A stretch of 64,000 nucleotides of DNA from NCBI RefSeq assembly GCF_018122735.1, contig NZ_JAGRRD010000001.1:4521476-4585475 (forward strand), written 5' to 3'. Positions 54,901-64,000 of the stretch are shown piece after piece. Positions within the stretch are counted from its first letter, which is position 1; every line of letters starts with the position of its first letter. The notes below the pieces were generated by a model that was not told the DNA's origin, ran no database searches, and worked only from the letters and a program-made list of their open reading frames with translations. Both the position numbers and the translations under genes were made by a program. The stretch comes from Azoarcus sp. L1K30. GTDB taxonomy: Bacteria > Pseudomonadota > Gammaproteobacteria > Burkholderiales > Rhodocyclaceae.

Positions 54901-57753
54901 ATGAGCCTTCTGCTGATTGTCTTGCTGCCTTTCATCGGAGCGTTGTTTCCGGCGCTGATGATTCGCGTCGGGCGAAATGCCAGTGCCGCGGCGGCCTTCT
55001 TCGCGACTTCGCTCGCTTTCGTCCTTCTGATGTCGCATGCGCCTGCGCTGTTTCGGGGTGAGGTGCTCCAGGCCGGATGGGAATGGCTGCCCGGACTCGG
55101 CTTGAATGTGAATTTTCTGCTCGATGGACTCGGCTTTTTCTTTGCCGCACTCATACTCGGCATCGGATTGCTGATCATCGTCTATGCCCGTTATTACCTG
55201 TCGAAAGACGATCCGGTGGGGGTCTTCTACACCTATCTGTTGCTGTTCCAGGGGGCGATGGTCGGCATCGTGGTGTCCGACAATGTCCTGCTGCTGCTGA
55301 TTTTCTGGGAGCTCACCAGTCTTTCGTCCTTCCTCCTGATTGGCTACTGGAAACATCTGCCCGAGGGGCGGCAGGGCGCGCGGATGGCGCTGGCGGTCAC
55401 CGGGGCAGGCGGGCTCGCCATGATTGCAGGCATGCTGCTCATCGGCGACATTGCGGGTTCCTACGACCTCAGCGTGATCCTGCAGCGCGCCGAGTCGATC
55501 CAGGCCTCGCCACAATACCTGCCGGCGCTGGTGCTGATCCTGATCGGCTGTTTCACCAAGTCGGCACAGTTTCCCTTCCATTTCTGGTTGCCACACGCCA
55601 TGGCTGCGCCGACGCCGGTGTCCGCCTACCTGCATTCGGCCACCATGGTGAAGGCCGGGCTGTTCCTGATGGCGAGGATGTGGCCGGTATTGTCGGGCAC
55701 CGAGGCCTGGTTCTACATCGTGGCGACCACGGGGCTGGTGACGATGACGATCGGCGCCTTCATCGCGCTGTTCAAGGACGACCTCAAAGGATTGCTGGCC
55801 TATTCGACCGTCAGCCATCTCGGTCTGGTGACCATGCTTTTCGGCTTCGGGACGCCGATGGCTGCCACGGCCGCGGTGTTTCACGTACTCAACCACGCCA
55901 CCTTCAAGGCGGCCCTGTTCATGAGTGCGGGCATAGTCGACCACGAGGCCGGTACGCGTGATGTGCGCCGTCTGGGCGGCTTGATGCATCTGATGCCCGT
56001 GACGGCCACGCTGGCGATGGTGGCGGGGGCATCGATGGCGGGCTTGCCGCTGCTCAATGGTTTCCTGTCCAAGGAGATGATGCTGCATGAGGCGGCCAGT
56101 ACCGCGTGGCTGGGGCAGGGCTGGGTGCTGGGTACGGCAGCGACCATCGCCGCCTGCTTTTCGGTGGCCTATTCGTTCCGGTTCATTGCTCATGTCTTCA
56201 TGGGGCCGATACGCAAGGACTATCCGCATCATCCGCATGATCCGCCGCTGGGCATGTGGATTCCCCCCGCCGTGCTGGTGGTGTTGGTGGTGCTCATCGG
56301 GCTGTTTCCCGATACGCTGGCCGGGCCGCTGGTGGCCATGGTGGCACGGGCGGTGACCGGTGGTCAGGTGCTGGACTACCACCTGGCACAGTGGCACGGC
56401 TTTACCCCCGCCTTGGGCATGAGCGTCGTGGCGATCGTCGTCGGTACGCTGTTGATCCGATCCTACCCGCGCGTGCGTGCGCTGTGGACGGCCGGGCCGC
56501 ATCCAGAGGCCAAGCGTATTTTCGACGGTCTGATCACGGGCGCAGTGGACATCGCCCAGCGGTTGACTCACGGCGTGCATAACGGATCGATGCAGCGCTA
56601 TCTGGCAGTGATGTTGTCGGCGATGCTCTTGCTCGGTTATTTCGTCTTCGCGAGCAGCCCGAATGCTCCCGGCACCCGAGCCTTGATGCCGGCTTCAGCC
56701 GTGGCCGTGGTGGGCTGGGTGTTGCTGATGGGGGCGTGCCTGGCGCTGGTGTTGATGCATCAGCAGCGTTTGCTGGCCTTGGTGGTGGTGGGGGTGATCG
56801 GCCTGATCGTGTCGATCGGGTTCGTATATCTTTCCGCCCCGGACCTTGCCCTGACCCAGATTTCGGTCGAGGTGGTCACTGTCATCCTGATGCTGCTGGC
56901 GCTGAACTTCCTGCCCAAGCGTTCGCCGCGCGAGTCGAGCACTGTGCGAAGGCTGCGCGATGCCGGTCTGGCCATCGCGGCAGGCCTGGGCGTGGGTGGC
57001 GCGGCATGGGCGGTGATGACACGGGATGCCGAAACCTTGTCGGGCTATTACCTCGAACAGTCGGTGGCGGGTGGTGGCGGCTCCAATGTCGTCAACGTCA
57101 TCCTCGTCGATTTCCGCGGATTCGACACGTTTGGCGAGATCATCGTGCTCGGGATCGCTGCGCTGACCATCTTCGCCCTGCTCGATGGGCTGATGGTCAG
57201 TGCGGCAGGTCGGCGATTGCAGTCCTGGCGCCCTGATCAAGCGCGGGCCGCAGACCGTCACCCGATGATGCTCGCCGTCGCAACCCGGGCCATGCTGCCG
57301 CTGGCGCTCATGGTCGGGATCTACATCTTCCTGCGTGGGCACAACGTGCCTGGCGGCGGCTTCATCGCCGGCCTCGTTGTGGCCGTGGCGCTGATCGTGC
57401 AGTACATGGCCAGCGGTTTCGGTTGGGCCGCGCATCGGATGAAGGTGGATTACCATGCCTTGATCGGCGCCGGGGTGTTGGTCGCCGCAGCGACCGGGCT
57501 GGGCGCATTGGTCGCCGGCTTCCCCTTCTTGACCAGTACGGTGTGGCACCTTGATCTGCCGCTGCTGGGCGAGTTGCATATCGCGTCGGCCATGTTCTTC
57601 GATACCGGCGTATTTCTCGTGGTCGTCGGCGCGACGATGCTGGCGCTGGCCAATCTGTCGCGGCTTGGGCGCCATGCCGAGCATCTGCTCGTGAATCGTG
57701 AGCCGATGGATGTCGATCCGTCTCGACCGTCGTTTGCTGCCGGAGAGCACTGA
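54901..57753 (+). CDS. mnhA: Monovalent cation/H+ antiporter subunits A and B, fused (MrpAB/PhaAB type)
   Basis: The 950-residue membrane protein is the MrpA subunit, related to NuoL of complex I, carrying about 20 hydrophobic segments. Residues 100-400 hold the antiporter-like domain (YTYLLLFQGAMVGIVVSDNVLLLLIFWELTSLSSFLLIGYW lies within, with the conserved Glu). The C-terminal 170 residues match MnhB (VATRAMLPLALMVGIYIFLRGH with the GHNVPGGGF loop). It exchanges Na+ (or K+) for H+. The ATG has GGA seven bases before it. It leads a six-gene operon: next is mnhC, two bases away. Confidence 0.94.
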   Translation: MSLLLIVLLPFIGALFPALMIRVGRNASAAAAFFATSLAFVLLMSHAPALFRGEVLQAGWEWLPGLGLNVNFLLDGLGFFFAALILGIGLLIIVYARYYLSKDDPVGVFYTYLLLFQGAMVGIVVSDNVLLLLIFWELTSLSSFLLIGYWKHLPEGRQGARMALAVTGAGGLAMIAGMLLIGDIAGSYDLSVILQRAESIQASPQYLPALVLILIGCFTKSAQFPFHFWLPHAMAAPTPVSAYLHSATMVKAGLFLMARMWPVLSGTEAWFYIVATTGLVTMTIGAFIALFKDDLKGLLAYSTVSHLGLVTMLFGFGTPMAATAAVFHVLNHATFKAALFMSAGIVDHEAGTRDVRRLGGLMHLMPVTATLAMVAGASMAGLPLLNGFLSKEMMLHEAASTAWLGQGWVLGTAATIAACFSVAYSFRFIAHVFMGPIRKDYPHHPHDPPLGMWIPPAVLVVLVVLIGLFPDTLAGPLVAMVARAVTGGQVLDYHLAQWHGFTPALGMSVVAIVVGTLLIRSYPRVRALWTAGPHPEAKRIFDGLITGAVDIAQRLTHGVHNGSMQRYLAVMLSAMLLLGYFVFASSPNAPGTRALMPASAVAVVGWVLLMGACLALVLMHQQRLLALVVVGVIGLIVSIGFVYLSAPDLALTQISVEVVTVILMLLALNFLPKRSPRESSTVRRLRDAGLAIAAGLGVGGAAWAVMTRDAETLSGYYLEQSVAGGGGSNVVNVILVDFRGFDTFGEIIVLGIAALTIFALLDGLMVSAAGRRLQSWRPDQARAADRHPMMLAVATRAMLPLALMVGIYIFLRGHNVPGGGFIAGLVVAVALIVQYMASGFGWAAHRMKVDYHALIGAGVLVAAATGLGALVAGFPFLTSTVWHLDLPLLGELHIASAMFFDTGVFLVVVGATMLALANLSRLGRHAEHLLVNREPMDVDPSRPSFAAGEH

Positions 57754-57754
57754 G

Positions 57755-58141
57755 ATGGAGTTTCTATTGGCAAGCGCAATTGGGGGGCTGACCACGGCGG
57801 GGGTGTATCTGCTGCTGCGGGCGCGGACCTTTTCCGTCGTGCTCGGGCTCGCGCTGCTGTCCTACGCCACCAACGTGTTCCTGTTCGCAATGGGGCGGCT
57901 GGTCACGAACGCGCCGCCGGTGATCTCGACCCTGGCAACGGACTATACCGATCCGCTTCCGCAGGCGCTCGTGCTGACGGCGATCGTCATTTCCTTCGGG
58001 ATGACCGCGGTGGTCGTCGTGATGGCGTTGCGCAGCTACCTCGAGAGCGATTCCGATCATATCGACGGGAATGGTCTGGCACAGGCGGGCGAACCCGGCT
58101 CGGTGGTATTGCCGGTCGAAGTGTCGGAGGGCGGTCGATGA
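57755..58141 (+). CDS. mnhC: Na+/H+ antiporter subunit C
   Basis: The 128-residue protein is NuoK-like with three hydrophobic segments: FLLASAIGGLTTAGVYLLL, FSVVLGLALLSYATNVFLF and VLTAIVISFGMTAVVVVMA. It is an essential part of the Mrp complex. The ATG at 57755 has GGAG upstream; the frame from 57698 is inside mnhA. Its stop overlaps mnhD by four bases. Confidence 0.93.
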   Translation: MEFLLASAIGGLTTAGVYLLLRARTFSVVLGLALLSYATNVFLFAMGRLVTNAPPVISTLATDYTDPLPQALVLTAIVISFGMTAVVVVMALRSYLESDSDHIDGNGLAQAGEPGSVVLPVEVSEGGR

Positions 58142-59667
58142 ATCAATGGATCGTGTTTGCCATCCTGTTGCCGGCCGTCATGGCGCCGGTGCTGGTGCTG
58201 GCCGCCCGCCACGACATCGTGCTGGCGCGGGTGCTGTCGGTTGCCGCCTGTGCCGCGCAGCTGGCCCTGGCGCTGGGGTTTTTCGTTTCGGCTTCGTCGG
58301 AGCCGCCGCAGATGTACGCGCTGGGTGACTGGCCCGCGCCTTTCGGCATCGTGCTGGTGCTGGATCGACTGTCGGCGCTGATGCTGCTGCTCTCGGGGGC
58401 GTTGTCGCTGCTGGTGCTGCTCTACGCCATTGGCGGCTGGGATGCGCGCGGGCGCCATTTTCATGCCTTGTGGCAGTTTCAGGTCATGGGGATCAACGGC
58501 GCCTTCCTGACCGGCGACTTTTTCAATCTGTTCGTGTTTTTCGAGATCCTGCTGATTGCGTCATATGGACTCATGGTGCATGGGGGCGGTCGCGACCGGG
58601 TTGGCGCGGGGGTGCAGTACGTCGTGGTCAACCTGCTTGGCTCGACGCTCTTCCTGATCGCGGTCGGACTGATCTACAGCGTTGCGGGGACGCTGAATAT
58701 GGCCGATCTCGCACTCAAGGTGCCCGAGCTGGCGCAGGGCGATCGGGCCATCCTGAACACGGGCGCCTTGCTGCTGTTGATGGTGTTCGGGGTCAAGGCG
58801 GCACTGGTGCCGCTGCATTTCTGGCTACCGGGGACGTATGCGAATGCGCCTGCGCCGGTGGCCGCCCTATTCGCCATCATGACCAAAGTCGGGGCCTATT
58901 CCATCATCCGCCTCTACGTGCTGGCCTTCGGCGCCGAGGCCGGGGCTTCGGCCTGGCTGGCTGCGCCATGGCTCCTGCCCGCCGCGCTGGTGACGCTGGT
59001 GCTGGGGATGGCCGGCGTGCTGGGCGCGCGCAGCCTCGGGCAACTGGCCGCGTTTTCGGTGATCGGATCGATGGGGACGCTGTTGATCGCGGTCGGCCTG
59101 TTCTCCGAGCAGGCGCTTGGCGCGGGGCTGTATTACCTGGTGCACTCGACCTTGGCGGCAGCCGCACTGTTCCTTGTTGCCGACTTGGTCAGCGCGCGTC
59201 GAATCGTCCATGGCGGTCAACTCGATGCCGGGCCGGCATTTGCCGATTCCGGCCTGCTCTCCGCCTACTTTTTCGTGCTTGCGATTGCGGTCTGTGGCAT
59301 GCCGCCGTTGTCGGGGTTCATCGGTAAGCTGCTCATTCTCGACAGCGCGCGTAGCTCGGCCCTTGTTGCTTGGATCTGGAGCCTGGTGCTTGGCACTTCG
59401 CTGTTGTGCATCGTCGGCTTTGCGCGCGCGGGCAGCACCCTGTTCTGGCGTCGGCATGGCGTTGGCGATTTGCCGCCACCGGAACAGGATGTTTCGTCGA
59501 GCGGCGTGTTGCCCATGGTATCGACCGGTGCGATCCTGTTTGCGCTGGTGATGTTCACGGTGTTCGCCGGGCCGGCGACGGTGTGGCTCGACGACACCGC
59601 AGCACAGGTTTTCCAGCCGGGTCAATATATCGATGCCGTGTTGGGGGCTGGAGGCATCAACGAATGA
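58138..59667 (+). CDS. mnhD: Na+/H+ antiporter subunit D
   Basis: A 509-residue NuoM/NuoN-like antiporter subunit with about 14 hydrophobic segments. It has the antiporter domain motif around FNLFVFFEILLIASYGLMVHGG with its conserved Glu, and VKAALVPLHFWLPGTYANAPAPV carrying the key Lys. The gene overlaps mnhC (start) and mnhE (stop) by four bases each, so the operon is translationally coupled. Confidence 0.95.
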   Translation: MNQWIVFAILLPAVMAPVLVLAARHDIVLARVLSVAACAAQLALALGFFVSASSEPPQMYALGDWPAPFGIVLVLDRLSALMLLLSGALSLLVLLYAIGGWDARGRHFHALWQFQVMGINGAFLTGDFFNLFVFFEILLIASYGLMVHGGGRDRVGAGVQYVVVNLLGSTLFLIAVGLIYSVAGTLNMADLALKVPELAQGDRAILNTGALLLLMVFGVKAALVPLHFWLPGTYANAPAPVAALFAIMTKVGAYSIIRLYVLAFGAEAGASAWLAAPWLLPAALVTLVLGMAGVLGARSLGQLAAFSVIGSMGTLLIAVGLFSEQALGAGLYYLVHSTLAAAALFLVADLVSARRIVHGGQLDAGPAFADSGLLSAYFFVLAIAVCGMPPLSGFIGKLLILDSARSSALVAWIWSLVLGTSLLCIVGFARAGSTLFWRRHGVGDLPPPEQDVSSSGVLPMVSTGAILFALVMFTVFAGPATVWLDDTAAQVFQPGQYIDAVLGAGGINE

Positions 59668-60194
59668 ATGACATGCACGACGCCGAAGGGCTTCAAGCCG
59701 ACCCGCCGCGCCGGTGGTTCCCGCATCCGGTATTGAGCGCGCTGCTGGTCATCGTGTGGCTGATGCTGCAGAACGGATTCAGTCTTGCGCATCTCGTGCT
59801 CGGCATATTTCTTGGCTGGGGGATTCCGTGCCTGACGGCGAGCTTCTGGCCGTCGAGGCCGCATGTGCGCAGCTATCGCAAGGCGCTGTCCTATGCGTTG
59901 CTGGTGATTGGCGACATCATCGTGGCCAACGTGGTCGTCGCCCGACTCATCCTCTTCAGCCGTCCCGCCGATCTGCATACGTGCTGGGTCAGCGTGCCGC
60001 TTGATCTGCATACGCCGGAAGCCATCACCCTCTTTGCCGGCACGATCACGATGACGCCCGGAACAGTGAGCGCCGATCTGTCCGCGGATGGGCGCAGCCT
60101 GCTCGTGCACTGCCTCAATGCGCCCGACCCGGCACAGGCCGTGACGGACATGAAGACGCGCTACGAAGCCCGGATCAAGGAGATTTTCGAATAA
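59664..60194 (+). CDS. mnhE: Na+/H+ antiporter subunit E
   Basis: The 176-residue protein begins with a short soluble segment and a hydrophobic stretch (PHPVLSALLVIVWLMLQNGFSL), then ALSYALLVIGDIIVANVVVARL and the conserved TPEAITLFAGTITMTPGTVSADL of MnhE. The ATG at 59664 overlaps the mnhD stop as ATGA; the frame upstream to 59370 lies within mnhD and is rejected. It shares one base with mnhF. Confidence 0.94.
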   Translation: MNDMHDAEGLQADPPRRWFPHPVLSALLVIVWLMLQNGFSLAHLVLGIFLGWGIPCLTASFWPSRPHVRSYRKALSYALLVIGDIIVANVVVARLILFSRPADLHTCWVSVPLDLHTPEAITLFAGTITMTPGTVSADLSADGRSLLVHCLNAPDPAQAVTDMKTRYEARIKEIFE

Positions 60195-60463
60195 TGATTG
60201 ACCATGCGCTCGATTTTGGACTGGCGGCGGTATCGCTTGCGCTGCTACTGAATCTCTGGAGCCTGTTCCGGGGGCCGACGACGATGGACCGCGTGCTCGC
60301 GGTCGATACCATGGTGATCAACGTCATTGCCCTGATCGTGTTGTTTGGCATTCGCGAAGGCAGCATGCTTTACTTCGAGGCGGCGTTGTTGTTCGCCATG
60401 TTCGGTTTTGTCTCGACCGTGGCCTATTGCCGGTTCGTGTTGCGCGGCAATATCATCGAATGA
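60194..60463 (+). CDS. mnhF: Na+/H+ antiporter subunit F
   Basis: The 89-residue protein has three hydrophobic segments and the family marks RGPTTMDRVLAVDTMVINV. It overlaps mnhE by one base (TAATG). A small but constant part of Mrp complexes. Confidence 0.94.
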   Translation: MIDHALDFGLAAVSLALLLNLWSLFRGPTTMDRVLAVDTMVINVIALIVLFGIREGSMLYFEAALLFAMFGFVSTVAYCRFVLRGNIIE

Positions 60464-60473
60464 GGCTGATCAC

Positions 60474-60860
60474 ATGAATGCCCTGCTCGAAGTGCTGGTC
60501 TCCGCCCTGATCGTGATCGGGGGCGTGTTCCTTTTGGTGGGGTCGTGGGGCATGCTGCGGCTGCCCGAGTTGATGAGCCGTCTTCATGCGCCGACCAAGG
60601 CCACCACGCTAGGGGTGGGCAGCGTCCTGCTGGGGTCGATTATCTGGTTTGCGCGCGTGGATGGGGTGCCGTCCATCCACGAACTGCTCATCACCCTGTT
60701 TCTTTTTCTGTCGGCGCCGATCACTGCCCACTTTCTTGCAAAGGCTTACATGCACGTGCATGTGGACGCCGAAACGCGCTTGCCGCGGCCCGGAGAGCAC
60801 GGCTGGAGCACCTATGACGCTGCGCCCGGCAAAGGCGACGAGCAGGTCGGGGAGGGATAG
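60474..60860 (+). CDS. mnhG: Na+/H+ antiporter subunit G
   Basis: The 128-residue protein starts with two hydrophobic segments, separated by LRLPELMSRLHAPTKATTLGV, the MnhG hallmark, and a third, LLITLFLFLSAPITAHFLAKA. The acidic tail after residue 95 is usual. The ATG at 60474 is chosen within a frame open to 60345. It closes the operon. Confidence 0.94.
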   Translation: MNALLEVLVSALIVIGGVFLLVGSWGMLRLPELMSRLHAPTKATTLGVGSVLLGSIIWFARVDGVPSIHELLITLFLFLSAPITAHFLAKAYMHVHVDAETRLPRPGEHGWSTYDAAPGKGDEQVGEG

Positions 60861-60909
60861 GCGGGGCATGGTGGCGGCGATGGTCACACGGTCGTCTTCG
60901 GAAACCTGC

Positions 60910-60915
60910 TAGAAT
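60910..60915 (+). promoter_or_regulatory. Extended -10 promoter of ndk
   Basis: TGC-TAGAAT is an extended -10 box 36 bases before the ndk ATG; the -35 region (about 60887-60892) is poor. GGAG nine bases before the ATG is the ribosome site. Confidence 0.5.
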
Positions 60916-60951
60916 TCCGCGCTTTTTTCCACACTTGCCCGGAGTTTTTAT

Positions 60952-61377
60952 ATGGCTATCGAACGCACGCTTTCCATCATCAAGCCCGATGCAGTTGCCA
61001 AGAATGTGATTGGCAAGATCTACCAGCGTTTCGAAGATGCTGGCCTGAAGGTCATTGCCGCCCGCATGGCGCATCTTTCCGAGCTCGAGGCCGGTCAGTT
61101 CTACGCCGTGCACAAGGAGCGCCCTTTCTTCAAGGATCTGGTGTCCTTCATGGTGTCCGGCCCGGTGATGATCCAGGTGCTGGAAGGCGAGAACGCGATC
61201 GCCAAGAACCGCGAACTGATGGGCGCCACCGACCCGAAGAAGGCCGACAAGGGCACGATCCGCGCCGATTTCGCCGATTCGATCGACGCCAATGCCGTCC
61301 ACGGCTCCGACGCCCCGGAAACGGCTGCCGTTGAGATTGGCTTCTTCTTCCCGGGCATGAACGTTTATTCGCGCTGA
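60952..61377 (+). CDS. ndk: Nucleoside diphosphate kinase
   Basis: The 141-residue enzyme balances NTP pools by phosphate transfer through a phosphohistidine. It begins [15 protein letters not shown]; the active His lies in [12 protein letters not shown]. Full length. In betaproteobacteria ndk commonly precedes rlmN, pilW and rodZ, exactly as here. Confidence 0.97.
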   Translation: MAIERTLSIIKPDAVAKNVIGKIYQRFEDAGLKVIAARMAHLSELEAGQFYAVHKERPFFKDLVSFMVSGPVMIQVLEGENAIAKNRELMGATDPKKADKGTIRADFADSIDANAVHGSDAPETAAVEIGFFFPGMNVYSR

Positions 61378-61460
61378 GCGGTCCATCCCTATGGCCCGTT
61401 GCGTCCGCTTCGCGGCAGTGTGCCGCGGAACGTGCGGGCGGGCCGTTTGCGCTGGAGAAA

Positions 61461-62597
61461 ATGATGAATAAGCCGGTCAATCTGCTCGATTTCGACGTCG
61501 ATGGTCTCGTCGCCTGGTTTGCCGGGATGGGCGAGAAGCCTTTTCGTGCGCGTCAGGTCATGCGCTGGATGCACCACGAGGGCTGTGACGATTTCGACGC
61601 AATGACCGATGTCGCGAAATCACTGCGAGCGCGGCTCAGCGAAGTGGCGACCATTCAGGCGCCGGTGCCGGTGCGCGACTCGGTGTCTGCCGATGGTACG
61701 CGCAAGTGGTTGCTCGATGTCGGCAACGCCAATGCCGTTGAGACGGTGTTCATTCCCGAAACCAGCCGCGGTACGCTGTGCATCTCGTCGCAGGCGGGGT
61801 GTGCGCTCGATTGCGCGTTCTGTTCCACCGGCAAACAGGGCTTCAACCGCAACCTCAGCGCGGCCGAGATCATCGGTCAGTTGTGGCTCGCCAACAAGCT
61901 GCTGGGGGCCGCGCGCGACGAAGCAGCCGACCTCGAGTCCGGTGAGAAGGACAACGGCCGCATCATCAGCAATGTGGTGATGATGGGGATGGGCGAGCCG
62001 CTGGCCAATTTCGACAATGTGGTGACCGCGCTGCGCCTGATGCTCGACGATCACGCCTATGGCCTGTCGCGGCGACGCGTGACGGTGTCGACCTCGGGTA
62101 TCGTGCCGGCCATGGACCGCCTGCGCGACGAATGCCCGGTAGCGCTGGCAGTGTCGCTGCATGCGTCCAACGATGCACTGCGCGACCAGTTGGTGCCGAT
62201 CAACCAGAAATACCCCCTGCGCGAGTTGATGGCGGCCTGTGTGCGCTATCTCGATCGCGCGCCGCGCGACTTCGTCACGTTCGAGTATGTGATGCTCGAT
62301 GGCGTCAATGACAGCGATGCACATGCACATGAACTCGTTGCGCTGGTGCGGGACGTACCGTGCAAATTCAATCTGATTCCCTTCAATCCTTTCCCCAATT
62401 CGGGCTTTCTGCGCTCGCCGTCGGAGCGTATCAGGCGCTTTGCAGGTATCCTGATCGATGCAGGTATCGTGACCACCACGCGCAAGACGCGGGGTGACGA
62501 TGTCGATGCAGCCTGCGGCCAGTTGGCCGGACAGGTTCAGGACAAGACCCGGCGCACGGTTGTGCGCCTGAAGCAGACGACGGAGGTTCGCGGATGA
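61461..62597 (+). CDS. rlmN: Dual-specificity 23S rRNA/tRNA adenine-C2 methyltransferase RlmN
   Basis: A 378-residue radical SAM enzyme that methylates A2503 of 23S rRNA and A37 of some tRNAs. The iron-sulfur motif is C114-ALD-C118-AF-C121, the second catalytic Cys is in [10 protein letters not shown] near the C-terminus, and [10 protein letters not shown] is conserved. The ATG at 61461 gives MMNKPVN. The stop overlaps the pilW start (ATGA). Confidence 0.97.
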   Translation: MMNKPVNLLDFDVDGLVAWFAGMGEKPFRARQVMRWMHHEGCDDFDAMTDVAKSLRARLSEVATIQAPVPVRDSVSADGTRKWLLDVGNANAVETVFIPETSRGTLCISSQAGCALDCAFCSTGKQGFNRNLSAAEIIGQLWLANKLLGAARDEAADLESGEKDNGRIISNVVMMGMGEPLANFDNVVTALRLMLDDHAYGLSRRRVTVSTSGIVPAMDRLRDECPVALAVSLHASNDALRDQLVPINQKYPLRELMAACVRYLDRAPRDFVTFEYVMLDGVNDSDAHAHELVALVRDVPCKFNLIPFNPFPNSGFLRSPSERIRRFAGILIDAGIVTTTRKTRGDDVDAACGQLAGQVQDKTRRTVVRLKQTTEVRG

Positions 62598-63403
62598 GGG
62601 GCAGGCTTGGAATCCTTGCGACGGTGGCAGCCGCGCTCGCGCTGGGCGGTTGTGTAAGCGCTCCGGTGTCGGGCGGCAGTGTCGATGCGGTTGGCATTTC
62701 GCGGCCCATGTCGGACATGCAGCCGAGCAACGAGAGCGAAAACCGCGCGCGGGTTCACGTTGACCTGGGCATGGCGTATTTTGAAATCGGTCGCTATGAC
62801 GTCGCGCTCGATGAAGGGCGCACCGCGCTCAATGAGAGCCAGAACTACGCGCCGGCATTCCATCTCATGGGGCTCGTCTACATGATGATCGGGGAAAATG
62901 CGTCGGCGAACGACTTTTTTTCACGTGCGCTCAATGTTGCACCCGGTGATCCTGACTTCAATAACAGTTACGGCTGGTTCCTGTGCCAGCAAGGCCGCGA
63001 GGAAGAAGCGCTGGAACGATTCGCGCGTGCGGCACGCAATCCGTACTATCGCTATCCCGCGCGGCCGTACACCAATGCCGGCCTCTGTCTGGAAAAGCTG
63101 AACAAGGATGTGGAGGCCGAAAAGCAGTTTCTGCTCGCGGTGCAGGCGGATCCCGCAAATGGTCAGGCCTTGTATCAGCTCGCCGCGATCGCCTATCGTC
63201 GCAACGATTTTCAGGGGGCGCATGACCAGCTCATTCGGCTTCATCAGCAACTGCGCCCGACCGCAGCATCGGTCTGGCTCGGTTTGCGCGCGGCGCGCAA
63301 GCTCGGCGAGCGCAATGCCGAGGCGAGCTATGCGGAGCAATTGCGTAGCCGGTTTGCCGACTCCGCTGAACTTAAACTGATGTTGCAAGGGAAGTACGAG
63401 TGA
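62594..63403 (+). CDS. pilW: Type IV pilus biogenesis/stability lipoprotein PilW (PilF)
   Basis: The 269-residue TPR lipoprotein has the lipobox LGGC at Cys20, followed by tandem TPR units ([63 protein letters not shown]). It helps assemble the PilQ secretin in the outer membrane. It overlaps rlmN by four bases and the next gene by four (GTGA). Confidence 0.93.
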   Translation: MRGRLGILATVAAALALGGCVSAPVSGGSVDAVGISRPMSDMQPSNESENRARVHVDLGMAYFEIGRYDVALDEGRTALNESQNYAPAFHLMGLVYMMIGENASANDFFSRALNVAPGDPDFNNSYGWFLCQQGREEEALERFARAARNPYYRYPARPYTNAGLCLEKLNKDVEAEKQFLLAVQADPANGQALYQLAAIAYRRNDFQGAHDQLIRLHQQLRPTAASVWLGLRAARKLGERNAEASYAEQLRSRFADSAELKLMLQGKYE

Positions 63404-64000
63404 GTAGCACGCAGTCCAATCCCGTCCCGGAGACGGAACGTCAGTCCGAATCCGCTGGCACCCTGCTGCGGCAGGCCCGCGAACGGCGTGGCGAGTCGCT
63501 CGAGGAGGTTGCGCAAGCGCTGAAGCTGTCGCTGCGCCAGCTGGTGGCGATCGAGAGCGGGCAATACGCCGTATTGCCCGGCCCGGCGTTCGTGCGCGGC
63601 TTCGTGCGCAATTACGCTCGCCATCTTGGACTCGACCCCGAAGCCGTTCTCACTGCCGTGGGCGCTGACGCTTCGGTCGCGGTGGATCTGACGCCGCTAT
63701 CGAACGCGGAGGGCGACATGCCGGCGACCCGGGGCCTGCGCTTCAATCTGGTGCCCGCAGCGGTCGTCGCCGCGTTGTTGCTGGCGCTGATTTCCGCGGG
63801 CGGGTTCCTTGGATGGTTCGAAGCACCACCCGCATCCGAGATTGAAGCAGTGGCGCCGGGGATGCCGCCCGACGTGGTAGCTGACGATGAATCGGCTCCT
63901 TCGGCAACGGCGGGGGAGCCACCCGCAGACCCGTTTCTTTTACACATCTCACAGCCCCAGAGACTCCCCCGCCAACCGTGTGGCGTCTTCTGCTCTGAAA
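63400..64000 (+). CDS. rodZ: RodZ-like cytoskeletal/HTH protein (partial, runs off the window)
   Basis: The first 200 codons only. The GTG start at 63400 overlaps the pilW stop as GTGA. An XRE-type helix-turn-helix domain (GTLLRQARERRGESLEEVAQAL, then LRQLVAIESGQYAVLPGPAFVRGFVRNYARHLGLD) is followed by a transmembrane segment (VPAAVVAALLLALISAGGFLGW) and a Pro/Ala-rich outer part. This layout is that of RodZ, which links MreB to the membrane. The stop codon is not in the window. Confidence 0.88.
   Translation, partial: MSSTQSNPVPETERQSESAGTLLRQARERRGESLEEVAQALKLSLRQLVAIESGQYAVLPGPAFVRGFVRNYARHLGLDPEAVLTAVGADASVAVDLTPLSNAEGDMPATRGLRFNLVPAAVVAALLLALISAGGFLGWFEAPPASEIEAVAPGMPPDVVADDESAPSATAGEPPADPFLLHISQPQRLPRQPCGVFCSE

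Noticed and set aside
54545..54904. 119-codon frame before mnhA
   Set aside because: Runs through a terminator-like hairpin into the mnhA start, has no family resemblance and no ribosome site; kept only as an intergenic note.
54748..56580. 610-codon frame antisense to mnhA
   Set aside because: Gln/His/Arg-rich low-complexity product opposite an unmistakable antiporter gene.
61409..61428. Hairpin after ndk (CGCGGC/GCCGCG) as a terminator
   Set aside because: Six-base stem but no T-run, and ndk-rlmN appear co-directional with a short gap.

Overview
The window reads as a contiguous piece of a GC-rich betaproteobacterial chromosome. The best guess is Rhodocyclales, of the Azoarcus/Thauera/Aromatoleum type. 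This rests on the ndk-rlmN-pilW-rodZ order at the right edge, a GTP-type PEP carboxykinase divergent from a MaeB malic enzyme, a six-gene Mrp antiporter operon, and exosortase A (XrtA/PEP-CTERM) associated exopolysaccharide genes. The genus is an inference. No tRNA, rRNA, CRISPR array, insertion sequence or prophage was recognised.

Positions 1-31.6 kb form a large exopolysaccharide (EPS) locus. A minus-strand operon (6644 to 1044) encodes an ATP-grasp/low-molecular-weight phosphatase fusion, a GT2 glycosyltransferase, a sulfotransferase, an acyl carrier protein and the two XrtA-associated hydrolases. The middle (7.3-25.2 kb) holds the assembly set: a TPR protein, several glycosyltransferases, a Wzx-like flippase, two methyltransferases, an acyltransferase, an alpha/beta hydrolase, a very long Wzy/O-antigen-ligase-like protein, and an MBOAT acyltransferase with its partner. 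A conspicuously AT-richer patch (about 15.75-18 kb) suggests recent acquisition of some genes. At 25.3-30.2 kb lies the XrtA 'trio': acyl-CoA ligase, asparagine-synthase-like amidotransferase and PLP-dependent decarboxylase. A secreted beta-helix protein follows at 30.3-31.6 kb. The exosortase itself and a priming glycosyltransferase are not in the window.

Positions 31.6-37.1 kb carry an SLC13 permease, CysQ, CysD and a CysN-CysC fusion, enough to import and activate sulfate to PAPS and remove the PAP by-product. With the sulfotransferase at 3.1 kb this suggests that the EPS or a cell-surface glycan is sulfated (inference).

Positions 37.2-54.5 kb are mostly housekeeping: argB, a heat-shock hsp20 with a clear sigma-32 promoter and intrinsic terminator, a barstar/secreted RNase pair coupled to a TPR protein with a degenerate receiver domain, recQ, rfaE2, ampD, a lytic transglycosylase with a long structured leader, an aminotransferase, pckG and maeB (divergent, with striking repeats between them), a patatin-like phospholipase, a PBP7-type endopeptidase and an IclR regulator.

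Positions 54.9-60.9 kb are a Mrp-type monovalent cation/proton antiporter operon (AB-C-D-E-F-G). Then come ndk, rlmN, pilW and the start of a RodZ-like gene running off the window.
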